Notes under the pieces: generated by a model | Told to the model about the DNA's origin: nothing | What the model saw: only the letters and a program-made list of their open reading frames with translations | Database searches by the model: none | Source of the DNA: Drechslerella dactyloides | Lineage: Eukaryota; Ascomycota; Orbiliomycetes; Orbiliales; Orbiliaceae | Assembly (NCBI GenBank): GCA_020064725.1 | Contig: JAGTWJ010000007.1 | Location: forward strand, 310,001-374,000 | Direction: 5' to 3' | Length of the DNA stretch: 64,000 nt | Shown here: positions 11,530-23,581 of the stretch, in pieces | Layout of the letters: each line of letters opens with the position of its first letter | How positions within the stretch are numbered: the stretch's first letter is position 1 | Made by a program: the position numbers and the translations under genes

Positions 11530-14500
11530 CGCGCTAACTGAGGCAAGTGTTGGGCTGGCCAAAGTCTCTAATTCCCTTTACGATTCAATTTTGGCGGATA
11601 GGGATGAGAGGCCTGTATAATAATGCCTATAACGCGATAACTTCAAGTTTTAGCATGAATGTTATCTGAGTATCGGTTTATCGACACGACGCGTAGAGCT
11701 AGAGGCCGCAGGAATTCTTACAACGTAGGAATTGCTGCGTATATCTCTTGAAAGGGTTGTGATAGATTCGCGTTATTTTTACGTAAATTCCATTTGCGCA
11801 TCGCTTGAAACCTCTTATTATTGGATCACAAAGTGCTGTCACGGAATTTATTAAACTATAACTACAGTGTATTATTATTAGTACCAACCACGGAAATCAT
11901 GTTATGGCTTTATCGTATAATAGCATTGTAAGCCTCTATCGCTCCCGGGTTACTTGTTAGGGCCTCATGTAATACAAATATAGCTTCTGCAGCATTTTGT
12001 CGAGCACCGTCGTGTTAGATATCAATTTGATTAAGCAAGTCTTCGTCCCCTTTGACGCGAGCGTATCGATACGCGTCCTTTATGAAATTAGAGGAAGACA
12101 TTCTAAACCCGGATCCGGGTATAAGCATTTGTCTATAGGAATTTGAAGATTCTGGATTTGGGCATGTAGAAAAGCGTCAGATTAGGCACACCCTCTTTCC
12201 GCACACATGTACGTGGCAAGAGTGGCAAATCGGTCTCCAGGAGCATGCCTGTTCCGCATCCAGGATCAGTCCTGTTGTCAGACCCGCCGACAAGGTCAGA
12301 GGCAAAACCGAGAGAGCCTTAGTTCTCCTGCGTATCCTTGATAAATCGACCTGTAGATGAATGTCGCTCACCGAAATCCCACTATTCTGCGATTAAGTAG
12401 CTCAGCAAGGTACACTTGTACGTTTTTATAGTCTCTGGTAGAGTTGGGATCTTCAAGCAAGGGAGTTCGAGGCGACGGGAAGGATTGGTGTAGCACAAGC
12501 GGAACCGAGGTTGTTTCCTAAACGGGAAGCGTTGCTCTTCTGACATCCGAACAACGAACCACGCTGCACGAGACTGCACACTGCGGCGCAGCTAGCGACC
12601 GCATCTCGATTTCATCTCTTTGATTCTCCACCATATCCCCGAGACAGAATTCAGAAAGAAAGCGAGCAATGACATCAACAGGCTGATATTCTCACCCAGC
12701 CCACCCTTCGGATCTCAGACTGCGAACGCTGAGTTCTAAGCACCGCCTCACATCTAGCCTCGAGACTACCTCACATCAAGCTTTTAAGCTGTGCAGCTGC
12801 ATGCAATACAACAGACGAGGTACCTCCATTCGGGATATTACCCGCTAGTGGTCCCATTCCATTTATCGATTAAGCTACACGAGCGACTCGAACCAGGGCG
12901 GGCTTTGCAACCATGTGGCCTGGAGACCCAACTGGCGCGCCCCCTGTTGCCCAATAAGCTGCCCCTCCACACCTTATTTCCCACGAGCAGATTGGCCGAA
13001 ACGTTCTGGAGAAAGAAGAATGGGTCTCTGACCTGCCGAAACAAGCCGCTCCATTGAGCTTGTCCCTTGTCATCAAAGAGATTGTCTCTCCACAATCGAC
13101 GCCTGCCCGACGCTTGTCTCCCGTGACACCTGACTTGACTCCAGCCGCGCCGATCGAGGAGCCTTCGTAATCTTTCGGAAACGTCTTGTCATCCGGCACA
13201 ATAACGCGGGCCAGAAAATGAACAGGCCATTACCATCGAAGGATCCCTGGGGATCGACGCCTTCTCACGTTCCCCGTACATGCTTCCTTTGTGCAGATGT
13301 CTATAGCCCATGAAGGTTATTGCATCGACTAACGAAATGCCGATTGGGCTGCTCGGACTCGAGCGAGGCTCAGCACGAAGCAACATTGTGCATGTTCCGA
13401 ACAGATAGCAGTGGCGCGGGGGCGCAAGCCGTTCCGGGTCCGAAAGGACTCATTGAATAGAGGCCAATGGATGGTGCTCACACGACCAGACTGCACAGTT
13501 GTGCGATTCATATCAATTGTGGTGCTGGCGTCGCTCAGTCGATATCACAGCGTGCTCGAGCTACATAATCGCAGAAGGGCTTTTTTTCAACATCGGGAGA
13601 ACGTCGAGAATTGTCTTCAAACGCAATATGAAAGAGCGTATACCGCGATAGCCAGGATGTATGCTCCAAGCTGGGTGGTTCCCAAGAACCTGAAATCTGG
13701 ATTTTTCAGCCATGTCCCGACTGCCTACTGGTTGAAAATCGCTTTTGGGCGGCCGACAAAGTTCTCCGCTTCTTTACCGGATTGGGCGGTTTGCAGGAGG
13801 ACGTTGTCCGCCATGGCGTTCAAGCGACGACGCTAAGAGGACCCTCATTCGTCGGCAGGCAAAGGCGACGCCGACACCCGGTGCGATTCTTCGTCTAAAA
13901 TTGGGGCGATAAAGCTGCACAATTAACATGCGGTCCTGTTCGTTGAAGATTTAACTCGGCGCATTCGCTTTTCGTACATCAGCGAAGGACGGCGACGATG
14001 AAAGGACGAAATGTGCGATGGTCGCCCTCTCTCCTTTACGCCGAGAAAAAAACGGAAACGGATGTGCGGGGGCCCTCGCGGCCGAACGCAAACGAAGAGC
14101 TAGAGCTAGACCGATGAGAGTTTATGTGGGCGGTCGAACTGTTTCCCGCTAGCATGCACTGCGCTGCTCTCGTTCCACTATCGAGGTATCCACAGTTTTA
14201 GAAAAAAAACCCTTGATATAGAAGAACGGGCTTAATTCCTTGCCTAACTGGCTGCCGCCAGTTTCTCTTACGCTACAAAATAACCCAAGCGTCCTTGGAA
14301 ACACATTTTACCTTCCTGCTTGCCTTTTAATTTCGATCGTTCAGTGAGAAGGGAATGAAACCCTACGGTCTCACCCACAACACCCAGCCAGCGACTTTAT
14401 ATTCGTCCGATATCCTGGCATTTACGTTATTCTTATGAAATCATAAATACCTACCCTCACCCCGCGATCGTCAGCTCGCCGACTATCTTTAGTTCGAATT

Positions 14501-14555
14501 CTACGACCCAGTCCTAAGTTTCGAACTCAAACCAGCAGCGGCAGCATCGACCAGG
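11530..14555. other. Gene-poor stretch, 3.0 kb
   Basis: No supported gene. Open frames at 12791-13057 and 13411-13836 lack domains and splice context. The last 400 bases are pyrimidine-rich and probably hold the promoter and leader of the kinase gene that follows. Confidence 0.5.
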
Positions 14556-17269
14556 ATGCCTCGAGGCGCGGCGGCTCCCAGGCCTCCTAAGGAGCAGGTC
14601 TTCTTCTCTTCACGTTCAGGCCATGTAAAGACAAAGAAGGCGAAAGTGCCGGTTGAGAAACCTACAGAGAAGGACAATGATCAGGCGTCGGAAACCTCAT
14701 CGAAGCGCCGGATCTCAACGATTGCTTCCCTGCGCACGATGAAGAACATGGCTTTGCCTCACTCGAAAGCGCATCTACCTGCTCCTCAGCGCGAGCGAGC
14801 AGGCTCTAATGGAAGCACTACCGTTTGGGGAAGCATGAGCACAACTGGCGGACCTTTAGGAAGCATGAGTACAACTGGCGGACATCTGCATGCCGGCCCC
14901 GCAGGAATCAATCCATATGCGGCGCACTCAGAAGCTAGTATACCGCTGGCTGCGACTGTTAGTTCAAGCACATTTAGCTCTAGTATCAGGCCCGACAGTT
15001 CGGATCTCCCTCGCCCTAGCCATCAATCAGACATCAGGCCTGATCTGCTGCGGAGAAACCTGGAGTCAAGGATGTCACATTCTTCGACTACATCTTCCAG
15101 GTCTCATGACTCGGCTTTCACAACCTGTTCTACAATATCGGAAGCCCCGGATAGTAAATTCTGGGACGACACCCGTGTGGCAAGCACTGTGACGAAGACG
15201 TTCATCGAGGAATCCCTGAAGACTTCGAAGCCTACTGCTGCCGAACCATTTATTCAAAAGCTCGATCAACCAGTTGCCTTTGGCGATGGTCTTACAGAAA
15301 CGACGTATGTAGAATGGATCAAATCAAGGGCGCCCAAGTTGTTCCTCACTCTGGTAGAGATTGGGGTCCCAGAGCACGTATGTAACCAGAAGCTTAATTA
15401 CAACACATGCTCAATTTCGACATCTACCGTTCTAACCGATATTGAATGCAGATATTTACTCTTACCGATGACAGCTGGGCGGATGATGATTTGCCCGTGA
15501 CTATGGAGTCCGTCCCGCGTTTGAAGCTAAACAGTGTTCCCGACCCCGCCTTGGACAAAAAGTTCCATAAAGTCCAGTACACTTATCTGTTACGATTCCT
15601 ATACCCTGGCGGGCATATTGACTATGAAGAATTTGAAACGATCCCACTCGAAATCGTTCATAACTGCAGTACTCTCTTTTCTCAACCATCAGACCATGTG
15701 CAGTGTCCTCGGCGCCCCAACATCTTATTTCTGCGAAAGAAATTCCCGCTCGTGGACAAAGATGGGACATCTTTACTGGACGACTTTCTCGACGAGATTG
15801 AATCTTTTAGGACAGTATCCCATCGGCATATCGTTGAACTTTGGGCGTCATACACTTTTAAAGGACACGGATACCTGCTTTTAACGCCCGCCACGAACTT
15901 CACACTCCGATCATTCTTAAATCACCCTCCTGCCGAGTTCTCCAAGCTGACAGAGGATACCCGTCGATTCAAACTATTGGACTGGATGCGCTGCCTAAGC
16001 GACGCTCTTGCATACCTCTACGACCAAGGCATCCCACACGGAGACATCAGACCACGATCTATCGCCATCGACGGCCGGACGGGCGAGATGTACTTCTCGG
16101 ATGTTGGCAGCCAGCGTCGCCTTAACTTTAACAAATCCTTCACCGCCAACGACAACGAACGATACGAGTACTCCGCACCAGAGCTATTTCAGAGAGTAGC
16201 GCACTTCAACATCTCGCAGGCTCCTACAGCGCTTCACTTTGACGGTGGCCGCACCGGCCGCAGAGCCCCCAATCCGGTGCACCGGGAACCGCTGGACGGC
16301 AAGAAAGTAACCGTCGTCGTTCCACCCACTGGTGCAGATGGCGTAGAACCTGCGCACCGACTATCTCTCACCGCTGAAAACGCGCCCCCTCCTCCTCCTG
16401 CGCCCGTCGTTCACGGTCACCATCGACATGACTCGATGCAATCGAATGCCTCCTCACATGCATCGGAGCGACCACCGTCGCCCCACCAACGTACATTTAC
16501 CGCATCCGCCAAAGGCGTATCAACTGGCGCTGTGCAAGTTGCAGAATGGGTGTGCCGGCCCGCTGCGAAATCCGACGTCTTCTCCCTCGGTTGCATCATG
16601 CTCGACATGCTCACGTTCCACTCGCACAAGAAAAAGTTGTCAAGTTTCCCGTCCGCCCGGTCGCGGCATAACCGTGCAGCAGGTTCGCGCGGCGGCGGCC
16701 AGCCGGACTCCTCGTTCCACGCCAACATCCCTGAAACGATCGAGTGGATCAAGGATCTAAAGAAAGAAGCCGTGAAACGGGACGACGATGCCGTCGCAGC
16801 GGTTCTGATGCTAATCTCGCGGATGCTGCAAAAGGATCCTGTCGACCGGCCCACACCCCGCGAGGTCGGCGACAAGCTCCTCGGCATTATGAGTTTTGTG
16901 AAAAAGCCGCATTGCGACCAGTTCATCGAATGGACGACCGATTCAATCAGCTTCAGCAACTGGAGCAGCTGGGACGACCCGCACGAATACTCTTCACAGC
17001 CACCAGATTCGTCGCAGCATTCACACGAGAAAATTGCGGGACATGGCAGCGATTTAACACAACCATACAACTTGCCTCATCATATGAGGAATTTGTCGTT
17101 CGAGACGTTCGGGCATGGCAGTAGCAGCCAGCTAGCTCGAGCAAGGGAGAATAGCGAGGCGACGCAGAGCTCTCAGAGCTCGCTGCAGAGCCAGTGGGGT
17201 AGTAGTAGCAGTGCTGGGAGTCATCTGATCGCTAGTAGAGCTGGATTGACGCCGTCACAATACGTCTAG
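14556..17269 (+). CDS. Divergent protein kinase with disordered N-terminus
   Basis: Two exons, 14556-15377 and 15452-17269, joined in phase 0 by a 74-nt intron, give 879 residues. The first 230 residues are Ser/Thr-rich and disordered and include a tandem GSMSTTGG repeat (about residues 89-106). The kinase-like domain covers about residues 300-720. The catalytic-loop equivalent is HGDIRPRSI at residue 470, keeping the Asp (D472) but with Gly for Arg and Ser for the metal-binding Asn. The DFG equivalent is DVG at 491-493. An APE-like SAPEL follows, then a long insert of about 130 disordered residues before the F-helix region (KSDVFSLGCIMLDMLTF). A DRPT motif closes the fold. These changes suggest a weakly active or pseudo kinase, with the insert unusual for the family. 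Substrate and pathway unknown. Confidence 0.88.
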
Positions 17270-18926
17270 GTGATCGAATCTAGATATCTTTTTCTAATCT
17301 CTGGTTTTAGTCACATCCATATATTTACCTGCTGCACATAGCCATTGCATAGCTTCATCATTTTATTATTCTTTGCATATTTCCGTTGTCGATATCATTC
17401 CTGCATACATGTGGCATTCAAGCGACGAGTTCTATTTTGATGATTTGTATGATATATATGATATCCCAATGTATGATTCGAGCATTCCTGTAGTCGATAT
17501 ACAGAGTCCCAGCAAAGTTGGCTGCAGCCATCGTGTCTTCGGGTCACGCCATGCAATTTCAAACTACATCTTAGCATCTGATTATGATTAGTCCTTACCA
17601 ACATTAATGTTCTGGTAGACAAATGAGAACCCCAGTATATTTGTGAGTCTATCGTACGCGTCATTAACATGTGGTACTTCATCCTCCCGTACTTCACCAG
17701 CCTGGATTCCACAGCAAATAACGTTATAACGTATGGAAGCCCAGAACAAAGTCTATACGCTCTATCTAATTTAAAACGTGGCTAAATCACCCGCGATAGT
17801 AATTTAGAGCTCTGAGCAAGCACTAACGCTTTGCCTCAACGGCATATTCAGACTCTGAGCTGGTCGATAGATGTTGTGTAACCTTCAAGGAAATCAAGCA
17901 TCAATAAAGTAATAAATTCAAATAAAAGTAATACTAGTAATACAACCTTTGAATCGAAATAGAACTCCAAGAAACCAACAGGAGATAAAATCTCGTATCG
18001 ACGAGAAGACCACCAAAATATACCATCAGAGAATTCAAGCGACATCTAGCCGTTAGCTTTAGCAGATATATATCCGTCCTTTGCGCATCAAGTCGTCCAC
18101 TGACTCCTTGTATACGCGACTTTATGATCAGTGCGACGTGTCCTCTTCCAGCCATTCGCAAGGCGTCATGGCGTGGATCCGATCGTGTCTCATGCGCACA
18201 TGTGACATAGAGAGAGATGTAAGAAACAAAAAACGGACGCCGGATATCAAGACTGAATCAGCAGACAAAGGGATCGAGTTAAAGAGCGATTGTATGACAA
18301 AGGGAAGAAGCGGTGTTTCAGCTGTGGTAGACATGTATGTCAGCATATCCCGATAAAGATTGTCAGTACATAATAATCGTGCCTCGAGGAAAAGGCCAAA
18401 GGAATGATGGGTGCAAAAGGAGCGTGGTCAGTCAAGATAGATGTAGCGTGACTCTGGAAGCAAGAAAAAGCGTTAGGTCATAAGTCGTCAAATGTCCCTG
18501 TCCGTCCGGAGGAAAACGTCAAGATAAGCCGGAAAGCAGTGGCTAAAGTCATAGTAGTAGAAACCAATCAAGTGAGAAAACGGTTAACCACCTTGATGAA
18601 AAGCAAAGGGGGATAAACTGCAGATAAAAGCACAGGAAACCATAATAGAGACACAAACGCAGACAACTCCAAGTTGTACAAGAACGCGGGTCCAATCCAC
18701 CACAAGACGCCTTGCTAAAAGAACAGAAAATCATCAAGTTAAACCGTAACAGAACAGTACCCTAGAACTAGTGCAAGAAAGTTATGAGGGAAAAGAGAAG
18801 TGAAGTAGGTTGACCAAGGAAATGGTTTGTTGCCGAAGGGGCGGTGTATCCGTCGCGAATGCTCTGTGCTGTTAAGTAAAGTCTGCTGTTATACACCTCT
18901 TCCCTCTATATGATGAGTATAGTTGT
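17270..18926. other. Intergenic, 1.7 kb between convergent genes
   Basis: This lies between the 3' ends of the kinase gene (plus strand) and the small gene on the minus strand. It is AT-rich with TATA runs and short open frames; I see no supported gene or RNA. Confidence 0.5.
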
Positions 18927-19627
18927 CTAATTGATGGTGATGCCGATTTCGCTGAAATCCCAGCCTTTGATATCAGGGCGCTCCCAGTCAAGTGTTGGAG
19001 CGCCTGAATGGATATGTTAGTATAAGGAGCACTAAACAATATCTTTTCGAAGGGCTGGGAGAGCTTACAGTCATTAAGAAGATAGGTTAGGTCACCCCTT
19101 CGTCGCTTCTGAACAGCTCCAAAAATCATTTTGTTCATGCGAACACTTTGGACGCGATCCAGGATCATAAGACTGCTGGCATCATCGCCAGCACATCGGA
19201 AGTCCAGGGTGCTTGGCTTGTTGTGGAATGTTGAGAACCTTCGAATCCGAGTGGTTCGGATCGAGATCGAGACATTTCTCTTAAACGAGATCCTGTCAAG
19301 GATGCTGCGGGTTGTTTTATTTGATCGTGGCGAGTTGGGCTCGGACTTAGAGCCGCGAACAGCATGTTTGCGCAGACGCCTGGTGCTTCTAGTTGATCGG
19401 GAAGTCAAAATGGACATTCTGGATTTTCGATCCCCGGTCGGCGACGTAGGAGCAGATGAAGAGTGGAAGATATTCGATAGTCTGTTTTTGAATGAATGCA
19501 GCGAGAACGTCGAAGATGTACTGTGCGACGTTTTAATAGTAAAGTTCGGCGACGGGCACAGCACATCTCTGTCGGAAAAGTCCATACTCATGTTGGATAT
19601 TGAGGCGGGGACTTCTATCGTCGGCAT
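18927..19627 (-). CDS. Small Ser/Arg-rich hypothetical protein
   Basis: Two exons, 19627-19069 and 19003-18927, with a 65-nt intron in phase 1 (donor GTAAGC, branch CTAAC, acceptor TTCAG), give 211 residues. The second exon encodes a short acidic, Trp-containing end (WERPDIKGWDFSEI), which supports splicing rather than read-through into the longer unspliced frame. The N-terminal 130 residues are basic and rich in Ser, Arg and Thr with several RxxS/T motifs. The following segment (LMILDRVQSVRMNKMIFGAV) could form helix. No known domain recognised. A phosphorylated regulatory protein is possible, but nothing in the sequence proves it. Confidence 0.65.
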
Positions 19628-21057
19628 GTTATTCTGTATTCCTTTCAGGCGACTAGGCGTCGAATTGCCTTGGTGAAAAGAGGGCTTAGAGAGCGTATAT
19701 GTATCAAAACACTTGTTGCGAGGCGATCCCAGCCCGGCTATTGGTCAATCGATTGTTGTTGTTATTTTGTGGGTCGTCGAATTGAGGCGGGTATCACAGA
19801 TATCGTCTAGTGTATAATTGTCTGTGTGGGTGTGTCGAATGAACGAATGGGCAAAGAAATAACAACAGTAGCGACAGTAACTAGCGAGAAACTTCCAAAA
19901 AGCCCCGTTGGAAGTCAAGATGGGGGCGACACGTCTACGGTTAAGTATGCGGAAGGAAGATCGCGAAGGAAAAGAAAATTTTGCGGTGCGGTCCTCGACG
20001 TCAAGCGTCATTCGTTGGCGAGAAGGCCTATGGACGCTTTGGAGCTCAAGCGTTCCTCCTTCGACGTGTCCGCGCTGCCAACAAAGCGCTAGGAGACCCC
20101 CAAGGTTTTTATAACCCCGGTCAAAAAAGCAGCCAACCGACACAACATGGGGAGACTTAATCTCGGGTTTTCGTTGGTTGCACACATCGCGGAACTGGGA
20201 AAAGGCTGGGAGACATGGGTGCTGGTAGCGAACACGGCATATCATGGAACCACGTCAAAGACCGCACGGGAACGATGCTCGAGCCAAACTTAAACTTGAG
20301 GCCTGGTCCGAGCTGCTGGTGACCCGCGGGCCAATTCCGCTCGTAGCATGTCTCAATTCAACGAAAATGATGGTTGAGTGGTCGAATGGTAAAGACAGTT
20401 GACCCGCCTCATGCACTGGTTAATTTCGCGCGCTGCGGCGGCACTTCATTTTTGAACGGCTGACGAGATGCCTTCTGCTGCAGGATGCCGAAGACAGACA
20501 AGGAAGGAAGCGTCGTCGCAACCATTGAGGGACGCAGCTTCACAGACGGCAGCCGGCGCGAATTCCGAGCAGTCATCGAGTGGAATGCAGCGAAGCTGTC
20601 GGCCATTCCTCCATCACGTCTGCACCCACATTGCGCATCTGTGGGGGATGGCCGACACAGTTGCGCTGCGCTGGCTGCGCAAAGTGGGCATGCAAAGTGG
20701 GCACCTTCAACAAAGTGGGTCTGGTGCGCTGGCCAAATGCGGTTGGTGCCACAGACATCGGTAGAGCTTGGCGTGGCGCGCTGCTGGCGGGCGCCACGAA
20801 CTCCGTGACCCAGCGCGCAATCCATGGCATTGCTGATGGGCGGCAGCATCGACCGTCGACCGTTTCGAGTGCTGCACGGGCCCGTGAGGCAACTGCTCAT
20901 TTGGGCAAGTGTTATGTCTGTAATCTCAGTCTGCGACACTACTGCCGTATCGACAGCCCGATCGCGATGCAATCGCGCCGACAATTAGTAGGGATATCGG
21001 TGCACGCCGCACTGGATACGCATGCATTGCTTAGTTCTGTCACATAGAATGATGCCA
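19628..21057. other. Intergenic, 1.4 kb
   Basis: Promoter region of the minus-strand small gene, then GC-richer sequence with overlapping open frames on both strands at 20409-21047, none with a domain. An imperfect short repeat (CAAAGTGGG three times) lies at 20680-20719. I see no gene. Confidence 0.45.
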
Positions 21058-22493
21058 TTATATTGTCCGGGATCCCAACAACAAGCCGACTTCACACACA
21101 AAGTCCTCCTCAACGGCGGTGCCCTCATCGGTATCGTACCTGAATACGAACTCAAGAGCAAGGATTAGCATTGTGGAGCCACAGACGTGAAAAACGGAAT
21201 ATGCATTGCGGGATCCGTACTTCTTAAGCCACCACGTATGGTCTCCCTAAATGACGACGAGGGTTCGCACATCAGCATTCCTGGTCGTCTCCATCCATCC
21301 TCGCGTCGGTATTCGTCGGTACCGCGCAAAACATGGATGAAAGAAAAAATCGCGCAAGTTGACCAAGGGGGACAGCACACCTTTCGGATCTTCACTTTAA
21401 CATCAACCTCAGCTTCCTCCAATCCTTTCGCGTAGCAGAGCCCATCATCACGTAGCACGTCGTCCTCCGAGACTTCGATGTATGTTCGCGGATGCCCGTT
21501 AAAATTACCCCACAGAGGGAATGCCTGCCCAGTCTCAATGAGTTCCAACGGAATTGCTGCCATGCCTGTAGGACCATGAGACATTAGCTGTCAATCTCCT
21601 CGCGTAATTGACGGCCATACACTCTGTCGTACCAAAGACTCCCTCTCTCATATTCGCAGCCATGCCCTGAAAGTCACCTCTTTGGTCATTGGTAACGTAG
21701 GTGTTGTATTGGTCCTTAACCTTCTCAGGAACATGGTCGGGATGTACGGTCACCGGTCCTCGTAGGACAGTGCAGTCAATGCGGATTTTTAGGCTGCCTT
21801 CCACAGCAGCTTGTGTGATTAAAGCGGCGAGATGACCACCCGATGATGATCCGCAGATGAGGACCGGTAAACTCGGAAGCCTGGACAGGTACCGTTCATT
21901 TGCTGCGAGAATTCCGGCTTTGGCATCCGTTATCGGAACCGGATAGGGATGCTCGGGGACTTTGCGATAGTTGATAGAGAACACTACGAGATTCAGTGTG
22001 TAGCACAAGCGACGGCATGTTACTGTGAACGGCATCGATATAAGCTTTTCGTCATACCAATCTCAGGGGAATGAAGAACGTGGGAAGGGGAAGTCCCCGG
22101 CTTACAATCTTCCGACTCAAGGTCTCCGAGTCTCCATCCCCCGCCGTGGAGGTAGATGAAGCATCCCGAGACTCCAACGCTCGTAACTCCATCGGAAGAT
22201 CCGTTCTCTCGGAGTCCTCGCACGGCCTGTGCAACTGCTTGGTTCTTCGCGTAGACCCGATAAGTGAGCCCCACTCCGTCGCTGAGAACCACTGGCTCCT
22301 CCCAAGCCACTACGTCGGTGAGAAAGTTTAATTTTCCTCCTAGAGCTCTTTCTTGGATTTCCTGTTGGTATTTTTGGTATTCCTTGCGACGGATGCGAAG
22401 CGCATCAAGAGGCGTTGTGGCAGCGGGGCTTGGTGCCTGGACGTCAGGCTGGATTGGGCCACCCGTCTCGGGTTCCTTGAAGTTCTCGGCCAT
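21058..22493 (-). CDS. Alpha/beta hydrolase, hormone-sensitive-lipase-like
   Basis: Four exons are inferred: 22493-22106, 22022-21621, 21565-21381 and 21246-21058, all phase-compatible, giving 387 residues. The oxyanion-hole motif HGGG is at residue 116 and the nucleophile elbow GSSSGG at 187-192 with Ser189. The acid-bearing segment (SEDDVLRDDG) is in exon 3. The catalytic His is probably in GDHTWWLKK at the start of exon 4. The order and spacing match fungal esterase/lipase proteins of the HSL family, which hydrolyse acyl esters, often of small metabolites. Exon 2 begins DLTCRRLC, as usual after the first conserved block. The 134-nt last intron and the exact C-terminus rest on phase and the HTWW motif only. 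No signal peptide, so probably cytosolic. No secondary-metabolite genes are nearby. Confidence 0.78.
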
Positions 22494-23581
22494 TGATTGT
22501 CTGTCTGTATAGCTACTGGCTTTGTTTGAATGTTTCTCCCGCCGAGGCTGGAGCTGTAAAAGTAGATGTTGATAACGATGTACCAAGTTATGGCGGGCGG
22601 CAGGTGGCCCTTGCGCCTAACCTGATCCTTATACGCATACGTAAGTCCATACGTCTCGAGACTAAGTCCATAACGACAAGCGCAAGGAAATAGTTTCTCC
22701 GTCAACCTAGCTGCCGATTAAATCGATTAGTGTTTGCGTGGGATGCTGGCGGCCGAGAATCTTTTGCAGGGGAAGGTGGCTGCGGGGCAGACTTGACGAG
22801 GGACCACCCGAATCCTAAAAGGTGGCGGCCCTGTCGCCCAACGCAAAAATTATAACAACTTCAAGTCCGCTCCGTCCCCTCCGTCAGCTTCGCAGGTCTG
22901 AAAACCGTCGACGGGCCGCAAGTCTTATGAATACCATCGACCAATCGGATTAACCCAGCTATTACAAGTGTGTATCACCGATAGCGACTTTAATATCACA
23001 CTGTCAGCTGATAACCGTATGAAACAGGAATGCGCTCCTCTGATGCCGGCAGGCGAATGTGCCACACCGTGCTTGAGACAGTTGGAGGGCAACAGCCAAT
23101 GGCAGCCAGCTCACTGCCCCTGAGAACCGTGGATCCGGCATGATATCATTGATGTCTGGAGATCTAGACCGGTGGAGATGCGGCCGTGCGCCGCGGGCAC
23201 GTTGTCGAGCGCCGCAGGGCGGTTGGCTGGAAGTTCATGTACATACCTAGGTATATATATCCCGGGATGGCCCCCCGGACATCGGACATGAAAGTAACAT
23301 CTGGAAGCTACTATAGTTTCTAAACAGACGAATTTTGAAATTGTTGGAACTCTATCGCCTAAGCCTCTACTCTTAGATGATTCAAGCTGCTTCTAGAAGT
23401 CTCTGACGATCTCGAGATTGACTTAATCTAATATCGAATTCTTACTCGATATTGCCACAGATGGCTCTGTAACGTTGTCACCATCTGACATTCGCCACCA
23501 ACTCTCGATACACAGGCGAACACAACCATACACAAGCATTAATCTCGATCGATATCAAAGCTCTCTATTTACCCTGAAAAC
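22494..23581. other. Divergent promoter region, 1.1 kb
   Basis: Lies between the hydrolase (minus) and the methyltransferase (plus), so it carries both upstream regions. A TATATATA box-like run is at about 23253. I see no other gene. Confidence 0.5.

Noticed and set aside
13411..13836. 141-codon open frame
   Set aside because: No recognisable family, no conserved motif and poor start context.
1..14555. Intact transposon in the gene-poor part
   Set aside because: No transposase or reverse transcriptase motif and no terminal repeats were found by eye; decayed copies cannot be excluded without a repeat search.
16417..17070. 217-codon minus-strand frame inside the kinase gene
   Set aside because: Antisense shadow of a coding exon.
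19745..20245. 166-codon minus-strand frame
   Set aside because: Lies in the upstream region of the small minus-strand gene, no domain, low-complexity end.
20409..21047. Overlapping open frames on both strands
   Set aside because: Both are rich in Cys, His, Arg and Ser as expected of random GC-rich frames, overlap short CAAAGTGGG repeats and show no domain.
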